A stretch of DNA of 64,000 bases from Aphrophora alni (lineage: Eukaryota; Arthropoda; Insecta; Hemiptera; Aphrophoridae), in the NCBI GenBank assembly GCA_963513935.1, contig OY740768.1, positions 34,346,216 to 34,410,215 of the forward strand, in the 5' to 3' direction. The number at the start of each line of letters is the position of its first letter. The first letter of the stretch is position 1. Made by a program: the position numbers and the translations under genes. Shown in pieces: positions 12,905-23,726 of the stretch. Below the pieces are notes generated by a model that made no database searches, was not told the origin of the DNA, and saw only the letters and a list, made by a program, of their open reading frames with translations.

Positions 12905-13461
12905 TCACTCATACTCATGCTGCCATGGTACACTTCCTTCAGTAGAAATAAAATATGAAGCATACTCATCCCTGATAGCTTTTGCATGCTCACCAGCTTT
13001 TCTACCAATACGAGGTAAGGGATAGAAATATTCGCCTTTTCCAGTTTCTCCATTGCGCCAATCCCCTGGGTCAACACATAGTCCACCGACCCAGGAGGAG
13101 CGTAGTAGTTAGCAGATTTGTTAGAACGTAAAAAGTTGTGTAAGTACAACTACGTACTTTCCATCTAAAGCACCAAGACACTGGTCGAATTGCCAGTGGA
13201 AACCATTGCCAATTCTTCACTACTGCTAGGTGTTTTCACATATTCAGATAAAGCATAAACAAGTGCTTCACATACCTTCGGCACTATTTTAGAAATGCTT
13301 TGTTTTGAAATCTTATTGGGTTTTATTGGGTCGACGGACGGACAGATGTTTAATGTCAGCGATAATGGTTTGGATAGGTAGGTATTTGTACAGTTGGAAT
13401 CTATTAGTAACAATTTTAATTTTAGTGGAAATAAGAATATTACGTTTGATTCGGAAAGCAT
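12905..13461 (-). pseudogene. PIF/Harbinger transposase, internally deleted
   Basis: The N-terminal part contains ISKQSISKIVPKVCEALVYAL and EYVKTPSSSEE. After a frameshift comes WQFDQCLGALDGKYV, holding the first catalytic Asp of the DDE triad. The sequence then jumps directly into the C-terminal YLHNFLRSNKSANYYAPPGS, which normally follows the DDE core. A further frameshift leads to the family-typical ending FISTEGSVPWQHEYE and a TGA at 12905-12907. Most of the DDE core, with the second Asp and the Glu, is deleted, so the gene cannot encode an active enzyme. Confidence 0.82.
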
Positions 13462-13500
13462 AAGTTGAACAAGAGGGGCTATTAATAGTTACTTGCTCCT

Positions 13501-15640
13501 ACTATCTACAGAATGAACCTTGTGCTATCTAATTGTAATGTACACAAGATCTGTCAGAACTGCTTTCGTTAGATACTAATTTAGACTAAATCATGATTAG
13601 ATCTTCTAGTTTTATATGATTATTATTATTATTATTATTTTGTTTTTGTTCTGTATTTTTTTTAATATTTATTATTTTTGGTGGGAACAATCATCAATGA
13701 ATTGGTTCAAGATTAACAAGATAAAGAAAAGTTAAGAAACTAATAATTAATAGAAGGTAGTTGTATGTAGTCGATTATGGTATTGTAAGTGTTCGAAGGT
13801 CTGAGTTAATGTCAAATATCAGAAGTTAGGCTAGATTATTTAAACGACACGGTATAAACTGGTTTGAAGGTCACTCATCTCCTGATAAGAATTTTGAATA
13901 CCAACTTTCAAATGGTCAAGAGTCTACTTTCTACTGTAATAGTTAAAATTACAGTTATATATATTGGGAGGAGTAGGGAATAGAAAAACGTAACAACTAT
14001 GTTGCGCGATTCAACTGTCTATGGAGGCAAGGAAAGACAAAATTTCGCTTTTCGCTCGGTTGGAAAAATGAAGGTTATCGGCCCGGAAAAAGACCGTAGG
14101 CCTTTGTAATTTAGATATTTCGTCTCAAATTGTGATGTCCAAATCTTTGAAGGTGTTTATAAGGACGTAAAAGGCACGGATTTGATAATTTATTAATGGT
14201 TATCACGTATTAACGAAAAGTTGTGTAACTTAAATAACGCAAAATTCCCGTTTGGATTCTGTCGGCGGATAAGTCGGATTAACTACAAATAATTTTATGT
14301 TTGACGTTGTTATTTTGCAAGTCGTAAAATATCATTTGTGACGATAATAATGCAAACCCACTTTCTCGGAAAAACGTGACTCCGATTTTTATGAAAGTTT
14401 TTATTCAAAGTTGCATCGGAAAATCCGTAAAATTCGATCGGGCCTTGACCAGTTCCATAATATGTTTTATGAAATCGGACCAACCGGGTAACGTGACTAT
14501 CGCCATTCAAGCATATTGGGCGAGCCGGAATGTGAATCAGATAAACAATGATTAGACATTTATTTTTAAAATTTAATATTTGAGGATAGTAAATAAAATA
14601 ATGATTTGATTAAGATTAGGTACTGAAACTGCAATGTACCATTTTAAATAATAAATAAATAAATATTACAAAACGGCGCCCAACATAAGGAACATTAGTT
14701 TTTTAAATTTTTTTAACTTTATAAAATAATGCAACAAGAAAGGCATCAGCTACTTATGATAAAATATTACAAGGGTAATTTCAATGGATAAAGTTAATTT
14801 ATAATTGCTAAATGGGAAGGGGAAATTTGAATAATTGACTAAATAAGGCTATTTTAAAAGTTGAATCTGAAATTTACAAATTAATGATAGCAATATGTAT
14901 AAGTTAAATATTGTGATTAAATTATAATTTAGTTAGCATTTTTTGGCGGAAATAACTTAAAGACCCAATACAAAGATGTTGATACATATAAGAAAAAGTC
15001 TGGCTCGAAAATATTTTCAGTACGCTTCCACGAGAAAAGAAAAAAAAAATTTTTTTTAAACAATTTTTAGACGCGAGTGGTTTTATTGAAAAGGAAAAAA
15101 CACGAAATTTTGAGTCACGAATTATGACCACGTTTAATTTTGAAAAATGAAAGAAATTGTAAAATTATTATTAATTAATTAAAATATTTAAAAAAATGTT
15201 AATGATTTTCGTCAGGGGAACACGATATAGAATTTTGAAGAAGAAAAAAGGCTGACGTGGCACAGTGACACAACGGAAATACATGCGGACTTCCGGTAAA
15301 TTTTTCCTAAAGTTACCTGCATTTGGAGTGAAAATGTAAAAAAATAGTCATAGGCTATGAAAAAAATAGTTTTTTGGTTAATTTAATAAGGAAAAAAATA
15401 AGATTTCTGGGATCTAACTCTGACTGCTACCATTTTCAACGATATGGTAGCATTGGGGGATGGTATGGGTATATTTTTGGGAATGGTTTGTCGAACTTGG
15501 TGGTTTGGTGTAAGCGTGTGGGCCTTTAAAATAATTAGCCGTTATTTAAATTAACACTCAAGGTCAAGAATACACTAAGCCAGCTTATAATGAGTTAAAC
15601 AATTAATTATTATACCTAAAATACTAATCTAGTGGTTACC
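13501..15640. other. unclassified repeat-like DNA, no gene
   Basis: A (TTA)n run lies at about 13618-13638. The part at 14000-14530 is GC-richer and reads like an old transposon tail (CGTGACTCCGATTTTTATG and similar), but no domain or terminus could be fixed. The minus ORFs at 14310-14510 and 14922-15131 have no recognisable content. Confidence 0.35.
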
Positions 15641-15645
15641 GTACA

Positions 15646-15719
15646 ATTAGTAACTATTAATTAGTAATTAATAATTATTAGTTAGTAATTATTAGTAATT
15701 AATTAGTAATTATTAACAA
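15646..15719. repeat. TAATTAGTAAT-type simple tandem repeat
   Basis: Short units of TTAGTAATTA and variants repeat without other bases across about 74 bp. Confidence 0.8.
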
Positions 15720-17713
15720 TTTGTTAAAGGGAAACGTGGTCTGGTTCAAAAATAGTATAACCGTTGTTCGTCATAACTATATCTGATAGAATTACATTAA
15801 AATTCGCTAGCACTTTATCTTCCATATTCCTGGTGTATTCAGCCCGTCAAAGTGTCTTAGCCGACGATTGTTCAGGATAATATGGTGTCTAAACTTTAAT
15901 GGATTTCCGGTAAAATAACAGCGACTGTTTGATTTCGTTGCCTGCCACACACTGTCTACGCGATGCACCGATGTCAATTTCATACCGCGACAATTCAAAT
16001 TGTGGCGAAACGCCACAGCGTACAACCATAACGAGTAAAAAGAAGTATTGTTTTTAACAGTGTAATGTTTTGTGTTAATTAATCAATACAAAATTACTTA
16101 CGTTCTCTTCGTTTATTTTGTTTATGTGCCTTGAAGTTATTGATCATTTAAAAATCGCAATAACTCATAGTACCAGAATGTTGGTTGGTAAATTTGATCG
16201 GTATCTGTACCTGACTTCTAGATTTCACTACTTTTTTGGGTTCCTTTCTGTAATTGGTCCTGAGGATGTTTATCTTTTTCACAACTTTATCACCGTTTGC
16301 ACTCGGATCCACCTCCTTAAATGTCTCTAAATGTCTCTGATATATTTTTTAAGCAGATTCCCTTTTCATTTTAAATTTTATATTTAACTTATCAGAGGCA
16401 TAATTCGCTGTAGCCTAATATATGTCATACCATCTCTGTGACTTGAGTATTCTGTTTCATGGCAAACGATTAATTAAAAGACTTAAAAGTAAACACCTTA
16501 TCCAGGAACAAGTTTGCTCTCAGCACAGAGTTGAATTTACTGTACAGTGTACCTTCATACATGCAAAATAAATGTAGGTACCGTACTCGACTTGTGCAAC
16601 TATACAAATTGGCAATCCAAACTTCTTATGTCACTTGTACACGTCAAGAAATGTGCAATTATTGTTTATACAGACGTCCATTTAAAACCGAATATAAAGT
16701 AATAATGATGTGTTTAATTCTTTCCTCAATAAATTAATGGTTAGCTTCTCTATTCAATTAGAAGAAAAGAAATTTAAAAAGCTTAAAATATCAAACAACT
16801 AGCGAAATTCAACATTGTCTGACGACTTACGCTTTATTTACCACATCGCCTGTGATTAGGCCTACGGCGACAGCTGAATGTACATTTTCATTAATTAAGC
16901 TATTTAACAATTAAAATAACATCGGAGCAACTTACTAGTCTTTCTAATTTGAATATTAAAAATAACATCTTGATAGAGTGTAATCGAATCAAAGACTCAT
17001 TTCTGCGTCAAATTTATTCTTTTCAAATAAAATTTATTCAAATCAAAATCATTAGTTTTGACTGTTACTGAAACATGTGGGGAAGTTACAAAAATAATAT
17101 TCAGCGGCTCACTTTAGAGAGTATGGATTTGGTTTCCGAGTGTACCTTGCTGGATCTAAACCTTTTTTCGTGTAGTCTTGGTTAAGATTTCTCTTTTTCA
17201 TCTTTCCTAACAGGGCTCTATTGATTCTTGTTATTTCCAAACCTCCGGCTATGAAAGTAATCAAGGGCTAGGTGTCTGTGTTTTGTGCTCTTTTCTTTCT
17301 TTTCTTTTTGACCTAGACTTTTTTGACTTTAAACAACAACAACAAAAACGTTACAATGGTTTTAGGTTAGGTTAGACTAGGTTAGGAGGAAAAATGATGA
17401 GGTTCAGCCTCAAGTGTTAAAAACTACGATTACCGAACTAGCCTAAGTAATTTCCTTACGATTCCTAGTCTACTTGTGTGAGAAGAGAAAATGAAAGAAT
17501 AAGAAACCTTTCTTTAACCCCTTTATAAAAACCACGGCATTGTACTTTTATTTCTATAATAATAGACTGCTACATTACACCAGAACTTTGACATGGAACA
17601 ATTTTTGTTTCAACAATTTGTTTCCAGAGTTTTGGTTATAAAATTAATTTTTCTGAACAGGTTTAATTTAAAATTTAAAAAATCTACATAGATTTATTGT
17701 AGTTAGTTCTTAC
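15720..17713. other. no gene recognised
   Basis: A GC-raised patch at 15810-16030 gives a 72-codon minus frame of unknown nature, and two plus frames (16118-16330, 16531-16737) show no motif. Short GGTTAGGTTAG-type words lie at about 17365-17388. If the TMEM179-like gene continues to the left, its later exons should be here or beyond, but I could not find them. Confidence 0.35.
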
Positions 17714-18096
17714 CTACCTGTAAATCCAGCACCGCCTCTACCACATATACAGTACAAAGTTATAAATATAATAGCAACTACTGCTGCCACTATTGGCTCA
17801 TATAAAATGAAATCACACTCTTCTGTTCCCCATTCGGACAATAATGTATTGATTTGATACGTGTGTTTTGGAGAAGATGTATAGTTTAAGTTCAATTTGC
17901 TAAAGAGAATACAGTTGTCTCTCATTTTGTTCTTGAGAAAGGAAAAACAATAACTGCAAACAAGACCAGAAATACCTGCAACGGCGAGAAATACATTCTG
18001 AAATCCTAACCACAGAAGAGAAACCGTTTCTGAATTTCGTTCAACTAAGTAATAATTTCTTTCAACTAAAATGGGATCAATACCTGGCAATGACAT
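17714..18096 (-). CDS. TMEM179-like membrane protein, one coding exon (partial gene)
   Basis: The frame begins at an ATG (18096) and runs into donor sites CAG|GTAGGT (exon end 17718) or TAG|GTAAGA (17714). About 127 residues are encoded. A first hydrophobic span lies at residues 26-54. Then come NCILFSKLNLNYTS with an N-glycosylation sequon, EWGTEECDF, and a second membrane span at about 96-118 ending YCICGRGGAG. The order of membrane span, C-L-F element, N-glycosylated loop, E-W-x-x-x-x-C element and membrane span matches the first half of the four-pass TMEM179 family as I know it. Later exons, with two more spans, were not found. The start is uncertain: VERNYYLVERN is an internal duplication, and upstream AGs could be acceptors instead. 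Confidence 0.55.
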
Positions 18097-20005
18097 ATGG
18101 AAGTTAAATTTTGATTACAAAATATTTTATACTACGAAAATATCATTTGACAAGTCCATTGCCATCGAGATTGGAAAATCATCGACAGTACTTAGGGCCC
18201 TATTGAAAAATGGCCTAAAATATGATTTTGACTATTTTTGATTCTATATATTATATTACAGGTAATGGAAAATATATTCGACTTTTTATTTCAGTATTTT
18301 ACTTAAAAACATTCTTTTATTATGCATATATTTCAATTTCTTAAATAATTGTGGTTATACCTATTGGTTTTTGTATGACTGGAAATTCCAGCTATTTTTA
18401 TTTTATAAGTATAATATGTGTATATTCGTATAATACGAAACACATATTTACATGGTGTTTCATTGTTTTAGTAATTTTAGCCATAACACCTGACCAGCAG
18501 CTGCTTTAGAAAACAAAACATAGCGTACAAAGCCCACATGATTGTTATTGATGTTGGTAAGCGTAAATTGTAGTCAGTTTTGATGTTAGTTTGCGTTTTG
18601 CGTAGTTATGAGAAAATAAATGAAAATAAAAAGCTAGTAGGCCCTAAGTTTGAAAAATAAAAAAGGATAGCCAAAAGATGGACTCCACAGAATAAAAATT
18701 CTTGTTAACTAACCTGCGTTTAGTAAATACGTAATTAACCTAACCTTTTTATGCAATGCCTAACGAAAAAAAACAACTTTCGTTATTTACCGAAAGTTGT
18801 TTTTTTTTCGTATTCTCAACACAAAATTTGTTAATACTCAAAAACTATAAAAGCTACAGACTTGAAATTTTTACCATTACTTCTCCTTATTTCACAATTC
18901 AACTTCTGTGATATATCAGTCTTCTTAAATACCGGTAGTTCAAGAATTATATATATTTTTAAATAATAAGTAAAAAATCAAATGTTTCCTCTTAACATTA
19001 AAAAAACTCAAAGTAGCGTAAATTTATAAATGATTTATTATGAAGCCCTTTAAACATATAAATATTACACAACATGTCATTTTTTGTTGAAGATCAAAAA
19101 AGAAAAAAAGAAAATAAATCCAAGCGATAACCAAATTAAAAATATTCTGATAGGCCTATTTAATTCTTCTCCAGTAACGAAAGACATTATCACGTATCTG
19201 ATTCGCTGATAGGAAGAAATTGTTCGTGTCTAATGTTATGCTGATCTCAACTGTTGCATACAAAATTAACAAAGACCGAGAAAAAGCTATTATTTGAGTA
19301 TAAAGTTAAAAATAGGAATATAATAGTTCCACCAAATCACAATCTGCGTTAGAACTTTATTAGAATAAACCAGTCATCTATTGTTTGTTGTGTTTTTGAA
19401 GGGTAAACTTCTATAGGCGCACCGCGCACAAATTCTGCAGGGAGTAAATCGGATTCTGGGCGTCATGCTCGACTTTTCTTGTTGTTCAAATGTGAAAATG
19501 CTCAGTAGGCCCTAAGCGGCTGAAAGACTGATTTGTTAAAGATAGGCTATAGGTCTAAGCTGATAACACCTTATTTGTATACATAAAAATTAGGCTTACA
19601 TTTTCTCTTTAGCTTACACTTTTTAATTTAATATTTTCTTATAAAGACTATCTAAAATTTCAAGCACCCAAAAAAATGTACAATTAGAAGTAGAAATAAG
19701 ATTCAAAATGAAAATTTGGATTAGATTGAGCTGAGTGTAATAATATAACAAGCATAACCTTCATTCAATATGTTCTCAAAAAAAGCAAGAAGTTCGTGCA
19801 TAACGTTTTGATTAGATATTATTAAAAGATTCTTTTAATGTTTTATGAGAGTTAATTTGATTTTTTTTTAACTATTGTGAATTCAAGTCCTTTTTTTGTA
19901 TAAAATTGTAACATTATCTGAAAAAGTGTGGGCTATGGATTTATATTTTAAAACAACTTCACTAGATAGCAGCACCTTACAGAGAATTAAATCCAAATAT
20001 GTCAA
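18097..20005. other. non-coding stretch upstream of the TMEM179-like exon
   Basis: No ORF above background. It contains the hairpin at 18763-18811 and one TAGGCCTA octamer (19151-19158). A promoter or 5' exon of the gene below could lie here, but nothing specific supports one. Confidence 0.35.
18763..18811. repeat. near-perfect 20-bp hairpin
   Basis: ACGAAAAAAAACAACTTTCG is followed by an 8-base loop and its inverted copy, with one extra T in the T-run. On RNA this would be a strong stem-loop. Confidence 0.85.
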
Positions 20006-20009
20006 ATAG

Positions 20010-20062
20010 TACAAACTTGTATCGCCAGACAACAGCACATTATGAGATATGTATTAAAAAAA

Positions 20063-20123
<61 letters not shown>

Positions 20124-20205
20124 TATATATTAAATTTAATAGGAGAGGAAAATCTTCAAAAGACAAAGGGTGACATCTGATCTTCCCAATAGTGTAAGGT
20201 TCTAC
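20010..20205. repeat. direct repeat copy A flanking the LINE block
   Basis: It shares with copy B (25737-26012) the ordered phrases AATAGTACA, CAGCAC...TATGAGA/TACGGGA, GAAAATCTTCAAAAGACAAA and TCTTCCCAATAGTGT. The two copies are in the same orientation. Copy A is interrupted by a long (TA)n run. Confidence 0.75.
20066..20130. repeat. (TA)n microsatellite
   Basis: Alternating T/A with one or two interruptions, inside direct repeat copy A. Confidence 0.95.
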
Positions 20206-20997
20206 TCACTAAAAACCACCTTCCTTCCTGTTAGTACCCCTATCGCGTAGGACAAGGATTCAGGAATGGTTTTCCATGTACCAAGCTTGTAGCTCTTTCC
20301 ATGGACGTGTCGAGAAGATATGGTGAAAAAACAGAACATTATGTAACTACACGAAGAGCGAGGCAAATCCCTAGCTGGGACAGAATCCAGGTAGGAACCT
20401 CGTGACAGATCATGCAGAATCCCTGTTTGGAGTGTGGTGCAGTTGAAGGATGGGATTACCTTACAAATACCATGTTAGTTATTTTAATATAGGTTTGCCC
20501 TACATGCATTATCTTCTTCTGCTGCCTACTCGACACTGGAATAACTATGCAAAAGAGACATGTTGTATGCAACTATGTGCTGATAGCTGTGTCTGCAACA
20601 AAGTTGCAAGCAATATCTTCTCCTGGGCTACTAAGGTCTTGTCTCATGCATCTACGTTGCCCCTACCGCTCTGAAACAGATTTGATGACACGTCAGTTAG
20701 GAAAAGGTCACAGTTTTTGTAAGGATGTGGTGGGCATTATAGGACCAGCAGGTAGTCTGTCATGGGTTAGGGACAGCGGTCCTTTGTGTTTATCAGATGT
20801 TGTTTTTTATCAACCAAGTGAAGAAATCAGTGTAGATGTGGGGTGTGAGTGTGCCCCCTTGTAAAAGTTTACTGCTAAATGTTGGATGTGTTATTTGATA
20901 AAAGACACATTCAAGTCTTTGTGTATTATTCTAAGTTTGGTGCATACTGGTGCTTTAGTCACAATATTCTCAAAACTTTGTTTTGGAATAGTTGTAG

Positions 20998-21147
20998 CCT
21001 TCGGATTTGGATGTCCCCAGCGTGTCCTCAGATGGAAGCTGCATATGTAAGTATACTCATGAGTAGCTTGTAGTCTTCGGATGTGGATGTCCGTAGCGTG
21101 TCCCCAGACAGAAGCTGCATATTATGTAAGTATACTCATGAGTAGCG
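20998..21147. repeat. two-copy tandem duplication, ~75-bp unit
   Basis: CTTCGGATTTGGATGTCC...ACTCATGAGTAGC is followed at once by a second copy, with few differences. It lies in the degraded 3' part of the outer LINE and is probably a replication slip. Confidence 0.85.
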
Positions 21148-21258
21148 ACTTATATAACATGGTGGCTGTTCTCATTGAGAGAAAATTTGTTTTGTTGAGC
21201 AATGGATACATCTGGAAGTTTTATGTTTGCCCTTTTTAAGAGTGTAGTTTATGTGGAC

Positions 21259-21714
21259 TCACCATGTCAGTTTCCTATTCAGGGTGACCCCTAGGTACTT
21301 GACTTGATCCATCCAGTGTATGCTTTGGTTGAATAGAAGTAGTGGTGTGTTGCGTTTGATTGTGCGTCGTTTGGAAAGCAACAGTGCCTGGAACTTTGAC
21401 AGAATCACTTTCCCTCTCCAGCTTGTGAGCCATGGCTCAAGGGTTTTTAATGCTTTTTGTAGCCTACTGTGTATTGGTTGCCATGCACGATTGTGCTGAT
21501 ATCGCTGTGTCATATGCATAAATGGCCACATTGGTGTTTTCGGGTGTTGGAATGTCATTGATATAGATGTTGAACAGCACAGGCCCGATTAGGGACCCTT
21601 GTGGGACGCCAGCCAGTATTGTTCTCTGTGTAGATGTTGTATGGTCTATATCAACCCTGAATTTGTGGTCAGACAGGTATGATCTAATGAGATGAATTAT
21701 CCCATCTGGGAAAT
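21259..21714 (-). pseudogene. outer LINE reverse transcriptase, second half
   Basis: The sequence resumes directly after the inner insertion with HYNFPDGIIHLIRSYLSDH and then GVPQGSLIGPVLFNIYINDI, the fingers/palm motif of LINE reverse transcriptases. The catalytic box reads IYAYDTAI where Jockey-type enzymes have YADD, so the first Asp of the pair is replaced by Tyr. A frameshift follows, then a thumb-proximal segment with WLTSWRGKVILSKFQALL and VKYLGVTLNRKLTW, conserved in Jockey elements. The lost catalytic Asp and the frameshifts make it inactive. Confidence 0.85.
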
Positions 21715-21723
21715 TGTAGTGTC

Positions 21724-21725
<2 letters not shown>
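21715..21725. repeat. target-site duplication, left copy
   Basis: TGTAGTGTCTT, identical to 22830-22840. It lies directly next to the poly(T) (poly(A) on the minus strand) of the inner LINE. Confidence 0.9.
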
Positions 21726-21755
<30 letters not shown>

Positions 21756-22829
21756 ACTGGGCTGTGATAACCTCCATCAGAGGCATCACCGGCGTCGACC
21801 TAATGGTCTTTTGCCGCCCCAATTTCCTTCCTACACCCAATCAGTAATACCCGTCATCCTTATGAAGGAACAGATACTACCGATAGGGTTGTCTAGGATG
21901 GTTTCCATCTCTTTCCCCGGAGGGCCTAGAGAGTACAGCCTGGCTCGTCCTAGCGCCTCACACTCCAAAAGAATGTGTTCTGCAGACTCTTCAGCCAAAC
22001 CACATTTCCTGCATGTATTAACTGCAGCAATTCCTATCCTGTGTAGGTGTTTTCTGAGGTGACAGTGGCTCGTTAAGAGACCAACCACCCACCTCAAGTT
22101 ATCCCTTCTAAGAGAGATGAGTTGTTCCGCATGTTTCTTGCTTGGTCTAATTAACCTTTTAGCAAGTCTACTAGTGGTTGAATTCGTCCAGACCCTGTTC
22201 ATCCCCTCCCGCATCCACGTATCAACCGCTGCCCTGGCATGTCCATAAGAGATTCCGAGCACCGGTTCCGGGCCAATGAAAGGGGATTCAGAGCCTGACC
22301 TGGCTAGTTCATCTGCTCTCTCATTACCATCAATACCTGAGTGGCCAGGAACCCAGCCAACAGTGACCGTGTTCATCTGACCAAGCTTTATCAATGATGA
22401 GATGCAGTCCCATACCTGTTTCGACTTTACCTTTGTCGTGTTAAGAGCCTTAATGGCAGCTTGACTATCTGTGAAAATCAGAATGTTCTTACCCATGTAT
22501 TTCATTCTTTGATTCTCCTTGATGCATTCAGAGATAGCACCTACTTCTGCTTGGAAAACAGTAGCATGCTTACCTAGGCTCAGTACGATGGACCTCTCTG
22601 GGTTTAACCCATTAATGCCACCGCCTGTACCCATCTCTGTTTTCGAGCCATCTGTGAACCAGACTATATCTTGCTCGTTGTAAAACTTCCTTCCAGACTC
22701 CCATTCTTCCCTAGAGAAGATCTTCGTCTTAAAAGGCTTGTCTAATGAAACCTTAGGTATCATGTGATCAGAGGGCATGTCTAAAACTTCCCTGTTGACC
22801 ACTTGATTTATCCTGCAATGAATTTATCC
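21726..22829 (-). mobile_element. 5'-truncated RNase H-bearing LINE inserted in the outer LINE
   Basis: About 1.1 kb lies between two identical 11-bp target duplications. On the minus strand it ends in a poly(A) tract of about 25 bases (21726-21750). Removing the insert plus one duplication restores the outer reverse-transcriptase frame across LRHY-NFPDG. This is a textbook target-primed insertion truncated at the 5' end. Its reading frame is intact, so it is younger than its host element. Confidence 0.93.
21831..22802 (-). CDS. LINE polyprotein C-terminus: RNase H domain and Cys/His tail
   Basis: An uninterrupted frame of 323 codons after the first Met. The RNase H fold residues are present in order: FTDGSKTEMGTGGG (Asp), TVFQAEVGAISECI (Glu), ILIFTDSQAAIKAL (Asp) and HSGIDGNERADELA (Asp). 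RNase H degrades the RNA strand of the RNA/DNA hybrid during reverse transcription. A C-terminal CRKCGLAEESAEHILLEC segment has the CxxC...HxxxxC pattern seen after RNase H in arthropod LINEs. The reverse transcriptase and endonuclease are missing because of the 5' truncation, so this is a fragment with no promoter of its own. The clade cannot be settled without the reverse transcriptase. Confidence 0.9.
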   Translation of the reverse strand: MVNREVLDMPSDHMIPKVSLDKPFKTKIFSREEWESGRKFYNEQDIVWFTDGSKTEMGTGGGINGLNPERSIVLSLGKHATVFQAEVGAISECIKENQRMKYMGKNILIFTDSQAAIKALNTTKVKSKQVWDCISSLIKLGQMNTVTVGWVPGHSGIDGNERADELARSGSESPFIGPEPVLGISYGHARAAVDTWMREGMNRVWTNSTTSRLAKRLIRPSKKHAEQLISLRRDNLRWVVGLLTSHCHLRKHLHRIGIAAVNTCRKCGLAEESAEHILLECEALGRARLYSLGPPGKEMETILDNPIGSICSFIRMTGITDWV

Positions 22830-22840
22830 TGTAGTGTCTT
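22830..22840. repeat. target-site duplication, right copy
   Basis: TGTAGTGTCTT, pairing with 21715-21725. The neighbouring ATTTATCCTG occurs twice (22806 and 22822), possibly microhomology used at the truncated 5' junction. Confidence 0.9.
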
Positions 22841-23663
22841 AGTTTATGGATGAAACCGCCATGCCACACTCTATCGAAGGTCTTTTCTATGTCCAGGAAG
22901 ACTGAGCCAGTTGAGCGGTTCCTGTTGAAGCCCTTGGTTACATGTTCAACCACCCTCAGCAGTTGTAGTGTCATGGAATGTTTAGTTCTGAAGCCAAATT
23001 GCTCCGGCCTCAGGATGTTGTGTGTATGTATGTGATCATTGATACGCTAAGCAAGACTTTCTCGAACACTTTGCTCATAGTGTTCAACAAACTTATAGGT
23101 CTGTATGAATCTGGCATGTGTTTATCCTTCCTTGGCTTGGGGAGAACTAATATCTTAGTCTCCTTCCAAGCTGCAGGAAATTTTGTGTGCAGAAAATGGC
23201 ATTTTATTGTTAGTGAGGTATCTAAGTGCCTTTTCCGATAAGTTTTTTAGTGTTGTATTCCCAATGGTGTCCTATCCAGGAGCTTTCCTGACCTTTGTGT
23301 GTGAAATCACCCACTGTATTTCTGTAAGCAAAGTTTTATGTATGGGTTGTTGATGTGGAGAGTATTTGTTTCCACTAAGTCAGGGAAAACAGGATCCGAG
23401 GGGTGAGAGTTTGGTTAAAACGCAAGTTCGAGGGTGTCAGTAAAGAGATTCGCCTTGTCATCTGGGTCACCAACTTGTCCGTTAGGTCCAACTAAGGGTG
23501 GATAGCACAAAGGTTCCCGTGTAAAGTATTTAGCTGAAGGCCAAACTGGTGTATTAGTAATGTTCAGCTTTGACAATTCCGCCTGGAAGCCGTCGGCTCT
23601 AAAATTTAGTATCTCCTGTCTAATTCTCTCTCGGGACGATTTATTGTGGTATGTGGAACACAT
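22841..23663 (-). pseudogene. outer LINE reverse transcriptase, first half
   Basis: The 23663-23415 part reads MCSTYHNKSSRERIRQEIL and later PLVGPNGQVGDPDDKANLF, the spacer before reverse transcriptase in Jockey elements. Further along are NTMSKVFEKVLL, then QFGFRTKHSMTLQLLRVVEH, and FLDIEKTFDRVWHGGFIHKL, the palm motif with the first catalytic Asp. Frames change several times. It would continue at 21714 were it not for the inner LINE. Confidence 0.83.
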
Positions 23664-23726
23664 CTGTTTGTTTACGCCCTGTTGGAGTGCCCTTCTTAAC
23701 CTATTGCGACACTTAATCAGCTGAAG

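Larger units (their letters stand above)
11340..13500. mobile_element. decayed PIF/Harbinger DNA transposon
   Basis: The left margin (11349-11460) carries GCGTCTCCACCAACCGAACA with repeated CCGAACATT-type motifs and GTGTGGACGC, typical of Harbinger ends. Inside are two convergent relics, a MADF/Myb-like accessory gene (plus) and a Harbinger transposase (minus). That two-gene layout is characteristic of the superfamily. A matching right terminal repeat was not found, so the right end is approximate or lost. Confidence 0.75.

Noticed and set aside
17365..17388. GGTTAGGTTAG words resembling insect telomeric TTAGG repeats (also near 54275, 55797, 56685 and 59660)
   Set aside because: Only two to four units, irregular, and scattered. 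Short GGTTAGG words are common dispersed sequence in many insects, so this is not evidence for a telomere.
20450..21073. Overlapping plus-strand ORFs (74, 105 and 64 codons)
   Set aside because: They are antisense shadows of the decayed 3' part of the minus-strand LINE.
21811..22062. 83-codon plus ORF
   Set aside because: Antisense to the intact RNase H frame of the inner LINE.
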